A stretch of DNA of 64,000 nt from Pseudomonas nitroreducens NBRC 12694 (GTDB taxonomy: Bacteria; Pseudomonadota; Gammaproteobacteria; Pseudomonadales; Pseudomonadaceae). The stretch covers positions 372,001-436,000 of the forward strand of contig NZ_BDAI01000004.1 in NCBI RefSeq assembly GCF_002091755.1. The letters are read 5' to 3'. Every line of letters begins with the position of its first letter. Position 1 is the first letter of the stretch. The notes below the pieces were generated by a model. It did not search any database. It had not been told where the DNA came from and was given only the letters and a program-made list of their open reading frames with translations. Position numbers and translations under genes: made by a program. This document shows, in pieces, positions 54,183 through 63,313 of this stretch.

Positions 54183-55274
54183 TCAACGAAAGGTGACGCG
54201 CTCCCCGGCAGCGAGGCGTTCGAGCGCCGCCTTGCGTTGATCCGCCGGCAGCGCCCCGAGCTTCTCCACCCGCGCATAGAACGCCGGCCAGTTGCCGCCC
54301 ACCTGCCTGAACAACGCGGCAAACGCCGGCACCCACTGGTCATACAGCCCGAAGGGCAGCAGCTTGGCATTGTTCATCGGGCCGTTGACCCAGGCATCGA
54401 ACGGCGCCTTGCCGCCCCAGTCGCGATCGCGCAGCTGTGCGTAGTCGTGGCGCAGGCGCTCGAACTCGGCGGCCTTGCCGGCGCGCTTTTCCGCGTCGCT
54501 GCGCGGGCTGGCGTACAGCGCCTGCAAGCGCTCGCGGGTATCGAGCACCAGCTGCGTGAAGCGCTTGCGCTGCTCGTCCAGCAGGGGCGATTCATCCGCC
54601 AGGTTGCGCGCGGCGCGCCAGCGACGGCCGCCTTCTTCCTCGACGAAGGAGGCGTAGGACTCGTTGAAGGCGGTGTCACCGGGCAGATAGAACTTCTGGT
54701 GCGCCAGCTCGTGGAAGATGGTTTCCGCCAGGCGCTGGTCGCCCCAGCGCAGCATGCTGCTGAGGATCGGGTCGTTGAACCAGCCCAGGGTCGAATAGGC
54801 CTCTACGCCGCCGACATAGACGTCCAGCCCCTCGCCCTTCAGGCGCTTTGCCTCGGCCTGTGCGCCCTCGGCGCCGTAGTAGCCGCGATAGGCCACACAA
54901 CCGGCGATGGGGAAGCAGTGGGTCAGCGGCTGCAGCGACAGCTCGGGCGTGGCGAAGACGTTCCACACCACATTGGGCCGGTGGATGTCGGCGTAGAGGC
55001 GATAGCTCTGGTTGTCCGGCAACCCCAGCTCGGCGCTGGCGAAGGCGCGCGCCTCCTGGGACAGCTCCAGGCGCTGGCGCAGCGCGGGGTCACGGCTCGG
55101 GTCGGCGACCACCTCGGCCACCGGCTCACGGGCGGCGAGCAGGCGCAACTGGCCGTCCGCCAACTGGCCGTAGTAGCTCACCGTGGAACAACCGCTCAGC
55201 GCCCAGATCGCCAGGCAGGGAACCCAGCGGCACAGGCGGCGGTCGAGTGTCGGGATAAGAAGGCGGAAGGGCAT
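54183..55274 (-). CDS. Lipoprotein aminopeptidase family metalloprotease (DUF2265)
   Basis: 363 residues. Lipobox LSGCS near residues 26-30 of an N-terminal signal, so lipid-anchored. The zinc motif is HELAH in AETIFHELAHQKFYLP, followed by the Glu in FNESYASFVEEEG as third ligand. Family description: putative aminopeptidase (PF10023). Activity on peptides is inferred. It may help turn over periplasmic proteins. Convergent with the DUF1254 genes and divergent from the small lipoprotein at 55340. Confidence 0.88.
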   Translation of the reverse strand: MPFRLLIPTLDRRLCRWVPCLAIWALSGCSTVSYYGQLADGQLRLLAAREPVAEVVADPSRDPALRQRLELSQEARAFASAELGLPDNQSYRLYADIHRPNVVWNVFATPELSLQPLTHCFPIAGCVAYRGYYGAEGAQAEAKRLKGEGLDVYVGGVEAYSTLGWFNDPILSSMLRWGDQRLAETIFHELAHQKFYLPGDTAFNESYASFVEEEGGRRWRAARNLADESPLLDEQRKRFTQLVLDTRERLQALYASPRSDAEKRAGKAAEFERLRHDYAQLRDRDWGGKAPFDAWVNGPMNNAKLLPFGLYDQWVPAFAALFRQVGGNWPAFYARVEKLGALPADQRKAALERLAAGERVTFR

Positions 55275-55339
55275 GCGCGGAACATAGCACAGCGCCTGGT
55301 CCGCTCGCTGCCGCCCCTTTCTGACCAGGAGCCACCCCG

Positions 55340-55756
55340 ATGCGCACCCTCCTCATTCCCGCCGGACTGCTCGCCCTGAGCGGCTGTTCGATGCTGATGC
55401 CCCAGCCGGACCCGAACCGCGCCTGGGTCGACCTGGACACCAACAGCCAGAGCGACCTGGCCGCCATGGAGGTGGACAGCAAGGAGTGGTCCAGCACGCG
55501 TTACTTCGAGGTCGACCCCGGCTCCCACGAGTTGCGCGTGCGCTTCCAGTTCCAGGTCGAGCCGGTGGATATCGGCCCGGTCGCCGAATCACTGTGGCGC
55601 GATTGCGAGATGACGGTGCAATACAAGGACTTCAGCGCCGGCCAGCGCTACCGCCTGGAGACCGGCAGCATCGGCTTCCGCCCCTGGGCCAAGCTCTACG
55701 ACGCCCAGGGCGGCGAGATCGCCCGTGGTCGCGAACGGGGCTGCGCGAAGGCCTGA
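55340..55756 (+). CDS. Small lipoprotein 1 of a paralogous pair
   Basis: 138 residues. Lipobox LSGC at about residues 13-16 (LALSGCSML). The mature part has RAWVDLDTNSQSDLAAMEVDSK, then RYFEVDPGSHELRVRFQF and FSAGQRYRLETGS. A probable beta-rich lipoprotein of unknown function. The paralogue at 55800-56240 shares WxDLxT, RYxxVxPGxHELxVRFQ and DFxAGQRYRLE. Confidence 0.82.
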   Translation: MRTLLIPAGLLALSGCSMLMPQPDPNRAWVDLDTNSQSDLAAMEVDSKEWSSTRYFEVDPGSHELRVRFQFQVEPVDIGPVAESLWRDCEMTVQYKDFSAGQRYRLETGSIGFRPWAKLYDAQGGEIARGRERGCAKA

Positions 55757-55799
55757 GCGGGGTATGCTGTGGACTGACTACAGCCCACGGTAACTCTCC

Positions 55800-56240
55800 A
55801 TGCGCCCGCGCTTCCTGCCTGCCTTCGTCCCGCTGAGCCTCGCCCTGCTCGCCGGCTGCGCCAGCCCGCTGCCCGCCCACGACCCGCAGCTGGCCTGGAT
55901 CGATCTCTACACCGCGGCCGGCAGGACCCTGATGGCCGAGCGCCTGGACGGCAAGTCGGTGAACGACGGGCGCTACTACCAGGTGACGCCGGGCCGCCAC
56001 GAACTGCTGGTGCGCTTCCAGTACGAAATCCCCAGCGGTGGCGGCATGGGCGCGATGAGCGACCCTTCGGAGCTGACCTGCCGGGTCAAGGTGACCTACG
56101 ACGACTTCGCCGCCGGCCAGCGCTACCGACTGGAGCTGCGCCCGCAATTGCGCAGCGCCCTGGCATTACTGACCGATGCCAGTGGGCAATTGGTGGCGAA
56201 AACGGATTTCCAGGGGCCGGTGAGTTGCGGGCCGTTCTAG
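55800..56240 (+). CDS. Small lipoprotein 2 of a paralogous pair
   Basis: 146 residues. Lipobox LLAGC at about 16-20 (ALLAGCASP). LAWIDLYTAAGRTLMAERLDG, RYYQVTPGRHELLVRFQY and DDFAAGQRYRLELRPQ repeat the pattern of lipoprotein 1. The C terminus has QGPVSCGPF. Unknown function. A tandem duplication is inferred; the two now differ at many positions. Confidence 0.82.
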   Translation: MRPRFLPAFVPLSLALLAGCASPLPAHDPQLAWIDLYTAAGRTLMAERLDGKSVNDGRYYQVTPGRHELLVRFQYEIPSGGGMGAMSDPSELTCRVKVTYDDFAAGQRYRLELRPQLRSALALLTDASGQLVAKTDFQGPVSCGPF

Positions 56241-56298
56241 CGGAATAGCAGGCTTCGTGGGCGCAACGGTCTTTCTCGGGAAGCCCGTACCGATGCGT

Positions 56299-56428
56299 CC
56301 CCCTCACCCCGCACCTGACTACGCGCCCCGCACCCGAGAGAGCAGTGGCCGCACATGCCGGTTGACGCCGAAGTTTCATCCTGCCCCGAACAGTCCCCTC
56401 TCCCCTGGGAGAGGGTTAGGGTGAGGGC
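56299..56428. repeat. CCCTCACCCTAACC inverted repeat, copy 4 (inverted, degraded)
   Basis: Right end GGGAGAGGGTTAGGGTGAGGG (to about 56428) is the inverted form of the left arm of copies 1-3; the left end CCCTCACCCCGCACC is degenerate. It lies between convergent lipoprotein and DUF1161 genes. Confidence 0.7.
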
Positions 56429-56487
56429 CGCCCCAAGCGCAGAGGCATCTCATGGCGGCGGACTTCGTCCCGGCGTGGAGGGGAAAC

Positions 56488-56736
56488 TCAGCCGTCGTTC
56501 TTCTGATAGATGATCCGTCGTTTACCGTTGTCGCAGGTGCCGACCACCATATTCGGGTCCTTCACCTCGGCCTTGTCCACGATCTCCAGGGTGTAGGACG
56601 TCACCCCGGCGGCCTGGATCTTGGTCTCGATCTCGGCCTTGAGTTCCTCGCAGGGCTTCACTGCCGCCCGGCTCGCGCCGCTCGCCAGCAGCAGCGCCGC
56701 ACCGGTCGCCACGGCCCACTTCATCGTCGTCATCAC
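56488..56736 (-). CDS. DUF1161 family periplasmic protein 1
   Basis: 82 residues, signal peptide (to ASRA) followed by KPCEELKAEIETKIQAAGVTSYTL, VGTCDNGKRRIIYQK. The DUF1161 fold: two Cys (C29 region and in TCDNG) likely form a disulphide. Function unknown. The first codon is Met-Met; the inner Met is another candidate. Paralogue at 57400-57621. Confidence 0.88.
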   Translation of the reverse strand: MMTTMKWAVATGAALLLASGASRAAVKPCEELKAEIETKIQAAGVTSYTLEIVDKAEVKDPNMVVGTCDNGKRRIIYQKNDG

Positions 56737-56815
56737 AATCCCTCGTCAAAGCCCCACGGCGGGGCACCCTATCCTAACGGTGGACCGCCACCGCGCAACA
56801 GAGTGCCCCGACGGC

Positions 56816-57238
56816 TCATTCGAGGCTGGCGTCGAGGGTGATGCGCGCGTTGAGCACCCGTGAGACCGGGCAGCCGGCCTTGGCCTTGTCGGCGATGGCC
56901 TGGAAGGTCTGCGCATCGGTACCCGGCACTTTCGCCTTCAGGGTCAGGTGCACGGCGGTGATGGTGAAGCCATCGGTAAGTTTCTCCAGGCTGACTTCGG
57001 CCCGGGTGTCGATGCTTTCGGCGGTCAGACCTTCCTCGCCCAGCATCATCGACAGCGCCATGGAGAAGCAGCCGGCGTGAGCCGCGCCGATCAGCTCCTC
57101 GGGGTTGGTGCCCGGCTTGTCCTCGAGGCGCGTGTTGAAGCCGTACGGCTGTTCCTTCAGCGCGCCACTCGGCGTGGAAATCGTGCCCTTGCCGTCCTTC
57201 AGGCCGCCCTGCCAGTGAGCCGATGCCGATTTTTTCAT
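56816..57238 (-). CDS. osmC: OsmC peroxiredoxin-like protein
   Basis: 140 residues. Peroxidatic Cys in HAGCFSMALSMMLGE and resolving Cys in KAGCPVSRVL, plus QPYGFNTRLEDKPGTNPEELIGA, matching E. coli OsmC. Thiol-dependent peroxidase that removes organic hydroperoxides, cytoplasmic, usually stress-induced. ATG 57238 has GGAGGAA at seven bases. Between two DUF1161 genes. Confidence 0.94.
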   Translation of the reverse strand: MKKSASAHWQGGLKDGKGTISTPSGALKEQPYGFNTRLEDKPGTNPEELIGAAHAGCFSMALSMMLGEEGLTAESIDTRAEVSLEKLTDGFTITAVHLTLKAKVPGTDAQTFQAIADKAKAGCPVSRVLNARITLDASLE

Positions 57239-57344
57239 GTCGCTTCCTCCGTTCGGGTTGCAGTCAGGACGTTCGAGGCCGGCGCGAGGGCAGGGGTTCA
57301 GCTTTTCTAAAAGGCTCTTCGCAGGATCGAGGGGAACGCCAGTG

Positions 57345-57378
57345 CATGAAAAAGGCCGGGCCCCTCGCGGGTGCCCGG
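57345..57378 (-). terminator. Rho-independent terminator for DUF1161 gene 2
   Basis: On the minus strand AGGCCGGGC / GCCCGGCCT stem with T-run TTTTTC on the leftward side, just downstream of the DUF1161 gene at 57400-57621. Confidence 0.8.
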
Positions 57379-57399
57379 CCTGCCGGCGTTCGCCGGGAA

Positions 57400-57621
57400 T
57401 CACTTCGAATAGACGATTTCCTTGGTGCCGCCTTCACAGGAGCCGACGACTTGCTTGCCGCCCGCGCTGCCCTTGTCGACGACCTCCAGGTTGAACGAGG
57501 CAACGCCTTTGGCCTTGATCTTCGCCTCGATCTCCGATTTCAGCTCTTCGCACGGCTTGCCGGCAGCCATCGCATGGCCCGCCAGGGCGAAGATCCCCAC
57601 AGCCAACAGGAACTTCTTCAT
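57400..57621 (-). CDS. DUF1161 family periplasmic protein 2
   Basis: 73 residues. Signal peptide (FLLAVGIFALAGHAMA). KPCEELKSEIEAKIKAKGVASFNLEVV and VGSCEGGTKEIVY are the DUF1161 features. Shorter than the copy at 56488 and closer to the family norm. Function unknown. Flanks osmC with its paralogue. Confidence 0.88.
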   Translation of the reverse strand: MKKFLLAVGIFALAGHAMAAGKPCEELKSEIEAKIKAKGVASFNLEVVDKGSAGGKQVVGSCEGGTKEIVYSK

Positions 57622-57755
57622 CGGTAACGCTCCCTCGTCGTTCACAGGAAAAGGCCCGAGCGGGCCGGAAAACCGGGATACCCCGGTGCGCACATCCACG
57701 CGCCGCACCAGCATGGCCCAGGCGCGTGACAAAAAAGCCGCGTGACAAAAAAGAC

Positions 57756-57971
57756 CTAGCTGTTGGCAATCCTGAAACCGACCTTGATCGTCACCTGGTA
57801 GTGACCGACCGCGCCGTTCTCGATATGCCCACGGGTATCCACCACCTCGAACCACTCCAGGAAGTCGATGCTCTTGGCCGCTTCCGCCAGGGCATTGTTG
57901 ATCGCGTCCTCGATGCTGGTGCGCGAGGAGCCGACCAGCTCGATCTTCTTGTAGGTGTGGTGATTGGACAT
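57756..57971 (-). CDS. Dodecin
   Basis: 71 residues. HHTYKKIELVGSSRTSIEDAINNALAEA, FLEWFEVVDTRGHIENGAVGHYQVTIKVGF is a dodecin; the Trp in EWFEV stacks on flavin. Dodecamers store FMN/FAD or CoA. ATG 57971 has AGGAG eight bases upstream. Cytoplasmic. Confidence 0.93.
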   Translation of the reverse strand: MSNHHTYKKIELVGSSRTSIEDAINNALAEAAKSIDFLEWFEVVDTRGHIENGAVGHYQVTIKVGFRIANS

Positions 57972-58072
57972 GGTGCCTCTCCTCATTCGCCGAGCAACGC
58001 CGGCAGATTGCCAGCGCACTTAAAGGACAGTAGTAGAGGGGTGGACCCAGGGCAAACGGCCCGGTTCAGTCT

Positions 58073-58969
58073 TTATGCGACGCCCTTCAACTCCCCCTGG
58101 AGCCAACGCGCCAGGCGCTCGGCACGCGGATCGGCGCGCCGCTGCGGGACCCACAACGCCAGCCGCGCGGTGGTTTCGACGAAGCCCCAGGGGGCGGCCA
58201 GGCGGCCGGCGGCAAGGTCGTCGGCCACCAGCTGTTGCGGCGCGATGGCCACGCCCAACCCGGCCACGGCAGCTTCCAGCAGGTAGTAGAGGTGTTCGAA
58301 GCCCTGGCCGCGCTTCAGCCGCGCCGGCTCCAGGCCATGGCGCGCGGCCCATTCCGGCCAGGCTTGCGGGCGCGAGACGGTGTGCAGTAGCGATTCGCCC
58401 AGCAACGCCTCGGCAGGCGCCGCGCTCAACTGCTTGAAGCGCGGTGAACGCGGACTGAGCACCGGGCCGATGCTTTCCACCGCCAGTTCCAGCACGCGCA
58501 TGTCCGCCGGCCACGGCGGCGCGGCGAAGCACAGGGTGGCGTCGAGGCCGCCACGGCGCGGATCGAGGTCGCCATCGCTGGCCGATAGTTGCAGGCGCAG
58601 ATCCGGCAGGTCGCGGTTCAGGCGATCCAGGCGCGGGATGAACCAGCGGGCAAGCAGGCTGCCGGGACAGCCGAGAACGAACGGCGCATCACCGCCAGCC
58701 TGACGGCGCAGTTCGGCGCAGACGCTGCGCAGGCGCTCGAAGGAGTCGCTGGCCACTTCGCTCAGGCGCACGCCGGCATCGGTGAGTTTTACGCCGCGCC
58801 CTTCCTTGACGAAAAGGGCGACGCCCAATTCTTCCTCCAGCAGGCGGATCTGCCGGCTGATCGCCCCATGGGTGACACTCAGCTCATCCGCCGCCGCGCT
58901 CACGCCGCGCAGGCGGGCAGCGGCTTCGAAGGCGCGCAGGGCATTGAGGGGCGGAAGGTCGCGGCTCAT
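58073..58969 (-). CDS. trpI: TrpI, LysR-type activator of trpBA
   Basis: 298 residues. Starts MSRDLPPLNALRAFEAAARLRGVSAAADELSVTHGAISRQIRLLEEELGVALF, close to TrpI of P. aeruginosa (memory). Divergent from trpBA, as in pseudomonads, where TrpI with indoleglycerol phosphate activates trpBA. ATG 58969 is preferred to ATG 58978 by homology. Candidate binding palindrome GCGAT-CTT-ATCGC at 59005-59017. Confidence 0.93.
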   Translation of the reverse strand: MSRDLPPLNALRAFEAAARLRGVSAAADELSVTHGAISRQIRLLEEELGVALFVKEGRGVKLTDAGVRLSEVASDSFERLRSVCAELRRQAGGDAPFVLGCPGSLLARWFIPRLDRLNRDLPDLRLQLSASDGDLDPRRGGLDATLCFAAPPWPADMRVLELAVESIGPVLSPRSPRFKQLSAAPAEALLGESLLHTVSRPQAWPEWAARHGLEPARLKRGQGFEHLYYLLEAAVAGLGVAIAPQQLVADDLAAGRLAAPWGFVETTARLALWVPQRRADPRAERLARWLQGELKGVA

Positions 58970-59004
58970 GGCATTCAACCTGTGAGTTTTTCTGACATGT
59001 TATG

Positions 59005-59017
59005 GCGATCTTATCGC
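59005..59017. promoter_or_regulatory. Candidate TrpI-binding palindrome
   Basis: GCGATCTTATCGC, 5-bp arms with 3-bp spacer, in the trpI-trpB gap. LysR regulators bind inverted repeats of this kind. A REP-like GTAGGAGCGGACTCTGTCCGCGA follows at about 59058-59080. Confidence 0.4.
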
Positions 59018-59127
59018 TTTTCCCCGTCCTCCCACAGCCGTATCCTGAGCACCATTCGTAGGAGCGGACTCTGTCCGCGATAGCGCCCGGCGGGCACCCT
59101 ACTTCACGACCCCAGAGGAGCCTTCCC

Positions 59128-60336
59128 ATGTCCACACTGCGCACCGGTCCAGACGCCAAGGGCCTGTTCGGCAGCTTCGGCGGCCAGTACGTCGCCGAGA
59201 CCCTGATGCCGCTGATCCACGACCTGGCCCGCGAGTACGAGAAGGCCAAGGACGATCCGGAATTCCTCAAGGAACTGGCCTACTTCCAGCGCGACTACGT
59301 CGGCCGTCCGAGCCCGCTGTACTTCGCCGAGCGCCTGACCGAGCACTGCGGCGGCGCGAAGATCTACTTGAAGCGCGAAGAGCTGAACCACACCGGCGCG
59401 CACAAGATCAACAACTGCATCGGCCAGATCCTGCTGGCCAAACGCATGGGCAAAAAACGCATCATCGCCGAGACCGGCGCCGGCATGCACGGCGTGGCCA
59501 CCGCCACCGTGGCCGCGCGTTTCGGCCTGCAATGCGTGATCTACATGGGCACCACCGACATCGATCGCCAGCAGGCCAACGTGTTCCGCATGAAGCTGCT
59601 GGGCGCCGAGGTGATCCCGGTCACCGCCGGCACCGGCACCCTGAAGGATGCAATGAACGAGGCCCTGCGCGACTGGGTGACCAACGTCGACAGCACCTTC
59701 TACCTGATCGGCACCGTGGCCGGCCCGCACCCGTACCCGGCGATGGTCCGCGACTTCCAGGCGGTAATCGGCAAGGAAACCCGCGAGCAACTGGCCGAGA
59801 AGGAAGGGCGCCTGCCCGATTCGCTGGTCGCCTGCATCGGCGGCGGCTCCAACGCCATGGGCCTGTTCCACCCGTTCCTCGATGACAGCAGCGTCAAGAT
59901 CATCGGCGTGGAAGCCGCCGGCCACGGCATCGAGACCGGCAAGCACGCGGCCAGCCTGAACGGCGGCGTACCGGGCGTACTGCACGGCAACCGGACCTTC
60001 CTGCTGCAGGACGAAGACGGCCAGATCATCGACGCGCATTCCATTTCCGCCGGCCTGGACTACCCCGGCATCGGTCCGGAACACGCCTGGCTGCATGACA
60101 TCGGCCGTGTTGAGTACACCTCGATCACCGATCACGAAGCCCTCGACGCATTCCACCAGTGCTGCCGCCTGGAAGGCATCATCCCGGCGCTGGAGTCCTC
60201 CCACGCCCTGGCCGAAGTCTTCAAGCGCGCACCGAACCTGCCCAAGGACCACATCATGGTGGTGAACCTGTCCGGTCGTGGCGACAAGGACATGCAGACC
60301 GTCATGCACCACATGCAACAGGAGCCGCAAGCATGA
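59128..60336 (+). CDS. trpB: Tryptophan synthase beta subunit
   Basis: 402 residues. PLP Lys93 in HTGAHKINNCIGQ, phosphate-binding GGGSNAMG, and EALDAFHQCC region. Condenses indole with serine. AGAGGAG precedes the ATG. trpA starts by ATGA overlap. Full length, normal. Confidence 0.98.
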   Translation: MSTLRTGPDAKGLFGSFGGQYVAETLMPLIHDLAREYEKAKDDPEFLKELAYFQRDYVGRPSPLYFAERLTEHCGGAKIYLKREELNHTGAHKINNCIGQILLAKRMGKKRIIAETGAGMHGVATATVAARFGLQCVIYMGTTDIDRQQANVFRMKLLGAEVIPVTAGTGTLKDAMNEALRDWVTNVDSTFYLIGTVAGPHPYPAMVRDFQAVIGKETREQLAEKEGRLPDSLVACIGGGSNAMGLFHPFLDDSSVKIIGVEAAGHGIETGKHAASLNGGVPGVLHGNRTFLLQDEDGQIIDAHSISAGLDYPGIGPEHAWLHDIGRVEYTSITDHEALDAFHQCCRLEGIIPALESSHALAEVFKRAPNLPKDHIMVVNLSGRGDKDMQTVMHHMQQEPQA

Positions 60337-61139
60337 GCCGCCTGCAGACCCGCTTCGCCGAACTGAAACAGCAGAACCGCGCTGCCCTGGTGACCTTCAT
60401 CACCGCCGGCGACCCGGGCTACTCGACCTCGCTGGACATCCTCAAGGGCCTGCCCGAAGCCGGCGCCGATGTCATCGAACTGGGCATGCCGTTCACCGAC
60501 CCGATGGCCGATGGCCCGGCGATCCAGCTGGCGAACATCCGCGCCCTGGGCAACGGCCAGAACCTGGCCAAGACGCTGAAGATGGTCCGCGAATTCCGCG
60601 CCGGCAACGACACCACCCCGCTGGTGCTGATGGGCTACTTCAACCCGATCCACTACTACGGCGTGGACAAGTTCATCGCCGACGCGAAGGAAGCCGGCGT
60701 CGACGGCCTGATCGTCGTGGACCTGCCACCGGAGCACAACGAAGACCTGTGCCACCCGGCGCAAGCGGCGGGCATCGACTTCATCCGCCTGACCACTCCG
60801 ACCACCGACGACAAGCGCCTGCCCACCGTGCTCGAGGGCAGCTCCGGCTTCGTCTATTACGTCTCGGTGGCCGGCGTGACCGGCGCCGGCGCGGCGACCC
60901 TGGAACATGTCGAGGAAGCCGTGGCGCGCCTGCGCCGCCACACCGATCTGCCGGTCTCCATCGGCTTCGGCATCCGCACCGCCGAACACGCCGCGAGCAT
61001 CGCGCGCCTGGCCGACGGTGTGGTGGTGGGTTCGGCGCTGATCGACAAGATCGCCGAGGCGAGCAGTTCCGCTGACGCGGTGCAGGGCGTGCTCGGCCTG
61101 TGCCGGCAACTGGCCGAAGGCGTGCGCAACGCTCGCTGA
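60333..61139 (+). CDS. trpA: Tryptophan synthase alpha subunit
   Basis: 268 residues. Catalytic E49 (IELGMPFTDPMADGP) and D60 are present, along with TPTTDDKRL and GFGIRTAEHA. Cleaves indoleglycerol phosphate to indole, which is channelled to TrpB. Start overlaps the trpB stop. Followed by a terminator. Confidence 0.98.
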   Translation: MSRLQTRFAELKQQNRAALVTFITAGDPGYSTSLDILKGLPEAGADVIELGMPFTDPMADGPAIQLANIRALGNGQNLAKTLKMVREFRAGNDTTPLVLMGYFNPIHYYGVDKFIADAKEAGVDGLIVVDLPPEHNEDLCHPAQAAGIDFIRLTTPTTDDKRLPTVLEGSSGFVYYVSVAGVTGAGAATLEHVEEAVARLRRHTDLPVSIGFGIRTAEHAASIARLADGVVVGSALIDKIAEASSSADAVQGVLGLCRQLAEGVRNAR

Positions 61140-61163
61140 GGATTGCTCTTTTGTAGGAGCATG

Positions 61164-61191
61164 AAAAAGCCCGGCGCGTGCCGGGCTTTTT
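61164..61191. terminator. Bidirectional terminator between trpA and DUF945 gene
   Basis: AAAAAGCCCGGC / GCCGGGCTTTTT, 12-bp stem with a four-base loop; T runs on both strands. Confidence 0.93.
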
Positions 61192-61206
61192 CGTTTCAGG
61201 CGCGGG

Positions 61207-62715
61207 TTATTCCACGCTTTCTGCCTGCGGCTCTTCTTCCCCGCCGGCAGCGCCGCCGCCCAGGCCAAGACCCTGCGCGGAGCCCATGGCGAAGGCCATG
61301 AACTCCGGCACGCTCATGTCCTTGCCGTTGAACTTTACCTGGTCGTTGGCGTAGGCCAGCGAGCTGGACAGGGCGTTGCCGTCGAGCACGGCCCACTGCG
61401 AGTTCAGGGCCATGCCACTGAACAGGTCAGTCATGGCGTCGGATTGCTGCTTGAGCGCAACCGGATCGACGCTGCCGGCAGCCTCGCCACCCAGCGAGCC
61501 CTGCAGCGCGACGATGTCGCCGATCACCGCCTTGTCCACCTTCAGGTCAGCCTTGAGCGCGGCGAGGATGCTGCGCGCCATCTCGTCCGGCGTAGCGGCG
61601 GCAGCGTTGGGCTTGCGCAGGTCGACCGACAGCGAAGCCTTGGCTACGCCGTGGCTGGTCTGCAGGGACAGTTCGTCCAGCGACAGCACCGGCGAGCCTT
61701 CCAGCAGGGCCAGGCCCAGGCGCTTGAGTTCCTCTTCCTGCGCCGGGGTCAGCTCGGTGCTTTCCAGGCTGTCCAGGGCCATCTTGTTGTAGGACTCCTT
61801 GAAGGTCTTGAGCACGCCCTCGTCGAGGTTGCGCAGGCTCAGGTCCAGCTTCACGCCGCCGATTTCCTGGCCCTGCACCACGACCTTGCCGACGCGGTAG
61901 GAAACGCTCTGGTCAAGGCCCTTGCCGCCCTGCTTGAGGGTCTCTTCGACCACGGCGTCGCGCAACTCGACTTCCGGCGCGCCCGGCGACTTGATGTTCA
62001 GGCTCTTGATGGTGGCGGAGCTGGGGCCGAGGGCAAAGCCGTTGGCATTTTCCTTCTTGTCACCCTGCATGCCCAGGTCGCGCAGCTGTACGCGCGCCGG
62101 CTGGCCGCTGTTCTCGTCGGTGAAGTCCAGGTCGACCTCGGCGAGGTTGCCCACGGCGCTGACGTCCTTCTTGTCGCCGGAGACGTTGAAGGTGATCTTG
62201 GCCGGGGACAGACGCAGCTTGTCGCTGTCCTTGGCGAATTCCAGGGCGGCGGTCTCGACGGCGCCTTCCTGTTTCTGGTCGTAATGGATGGTCAGCTCGC
62301 CGAACAGCGGAGCCTTGCCGCCAGCGGCGGTGAACAGCGGAGCGGTGAGTTCGTTCTGTTCCAGAGCGAAATGGCTCTGCGCCATGACCGGGGCGAGCTT
62401 GCCCGCCGCCAGGCGCGAGGCCGGGAAGGGGCCGTGTTCGAGGCGATCGGTGAAGACGAGGATCTGCGGCGCTTCGCCTTCCTTGCCGGTGAAGGACAGG
62501 TTGTAGCGCGCGGTGCTGGAGAACAGGCCGCGCTGGATGTCCACCAGGGTCAGGTGGGCGCCCAGGCCAGGGGCTTCCTGCTCGAACAGTTGGTTGGCTT
62601 CGGTGATGCCGCGGTTCACTTCCTGCTCGACACGGCTGCCGGTGTACCAGGCGCCGGCAACGGCAGCGCCGACGATGGCAACGGGGATGGCGATGGCCAG
62701 GGCGGTCTTCTTCAT
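61207..62715 (-). CDS. DUF945 (YdgA-like) family protein
   Basis: 502 residues. N-terminal membrane anchor (residues 4-24, TALAIAIPVAIVGAAVAGAW), then SRVEQEVNRGITEANQLFE and IQRGLFSSTARYNLSF, typical of DUF945/YdgA. The bulk is a long beta-rich periplasmic domain; the C terminus is Gly/Glu-rich (GLGGGAAGGEEE). Function unknown. ATG 62715 with AAGGAA eight bases away. Confidence 0.88.
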   Translation of the reverse strand: MKKTALAIAIPVAIVGAAVAGAWYTGSRVEQEVNRGITEANQLFEQEAPGLGAHLTLVDIQRGLFSSTARYNLSFTGKEGEAPQILVFTDRLEHGPFPASRLAAGKLAPVMAQSHFALEQNELTAPLFTAAGGKAPLFGELTIHYDQKQEGAVETAALEFAKDSDKLRLSPAKITFNVSGDKKDVSAVGNLAEVDLDFTDENSGQPARVQLRDLGMQGDKKENANGFALGPSSATIKSLNIKSPGAPEVELRDAVVEETLKQGGKGLDQSVSYRVGKVVVQGQEIGGVKLDLSLRNLDEGVLKTFKESYNKMALDSLESTELTPAQEEELKRLGLALLEGSPVLSLDELSLQTSHGVAKASLSVDLRKPNAAAATPDEMARSILAALKADLKVDKAVIGDIVALQGSLGGEAAGSVDPVALKQQSDAMTDLFSGMALNSQWAVLDGNALSSSLAYANDQVKFNGKDMSVPEFMAFAMGSAQGLGLGGGAAGGEEEPQAESVE

Positions 62716-62906
62716 GCTGATTCCTTTCAAGTGCGGCCGTACGGGGGACGTCCTGTCGACCGTGATTGTGGGGGTGGCGGCGGGATGCTAGCAGGCGCAC
62801 TGCCATCACTCCAGCGCCGTTGGCGACCGACTTCACAGCGCCAGCATTGACCCGCAGGGGACGGCTGTCAGGATAGAGCGCTCAGACCGTCCGGGAAGCC
62901 CACGCC

Positions 62907-63293
62907 ATGACCCTGCTGCACAGCCTCCACCACGTTGCCCTGATCTGCTCGGACTACCCGCGCTCAAAGCACTTCTACACCCAGGTGCTGGGCCTGAAGG
63001 TGGTCGCCGAGACCTACCGCACGGCGCGTGACTCCTGGAAGCTCGACCTGGAGCTGGGTGATGCGCGGCTGGAGCTGTTCTCCTTCCCCGGCGCACCAGC
63101 GCGGCCGTCCTACCCCGAGGCGCAGGGGCTGCGCCACCTGGCATTCGCCGTGGATGACCTGGAGAGCGCGGTGGCCCACCTGCAGAGCCACGGCGTGGCC
63201 TGCGAGCCGATCCGCGAGGACGATCTGACCGGCAAGCGCTTCACCTTCTTCGCCGATCCGGATGACTTGCCGCTGGAGCTTTACGAGCGCTGA
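62907..63293 (+). CDS. VOC family protein (YaeR/GloA2-like)
   Basis: 128 residues. Metal ligands of a glyoxalase-type fold: HHVALICSDYPRSKHFY, LELFSFPGAPARPSYPEAQGLRHLAFAV, and DLPLELYE. Close to YaeR/GloA2. Possibly a dioxygenase or lyase; substrate unknown. Cytoplasmic. Confidence 0.9.
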   Translation: MTLLHSLHHVALICSDYPRSKHFYTQVLGLKVVAETYRTARDSWKLDLELGDARLELFSFPGAPARPSYPEAQGLRHLAFAVDDLESAVAHLQSHGVACEPIREDDLTGKRFTFFADPDDLPLELYER

Positions 63294-63313
63294 TGCCTCC
63301 GGCCAACGCCTTT

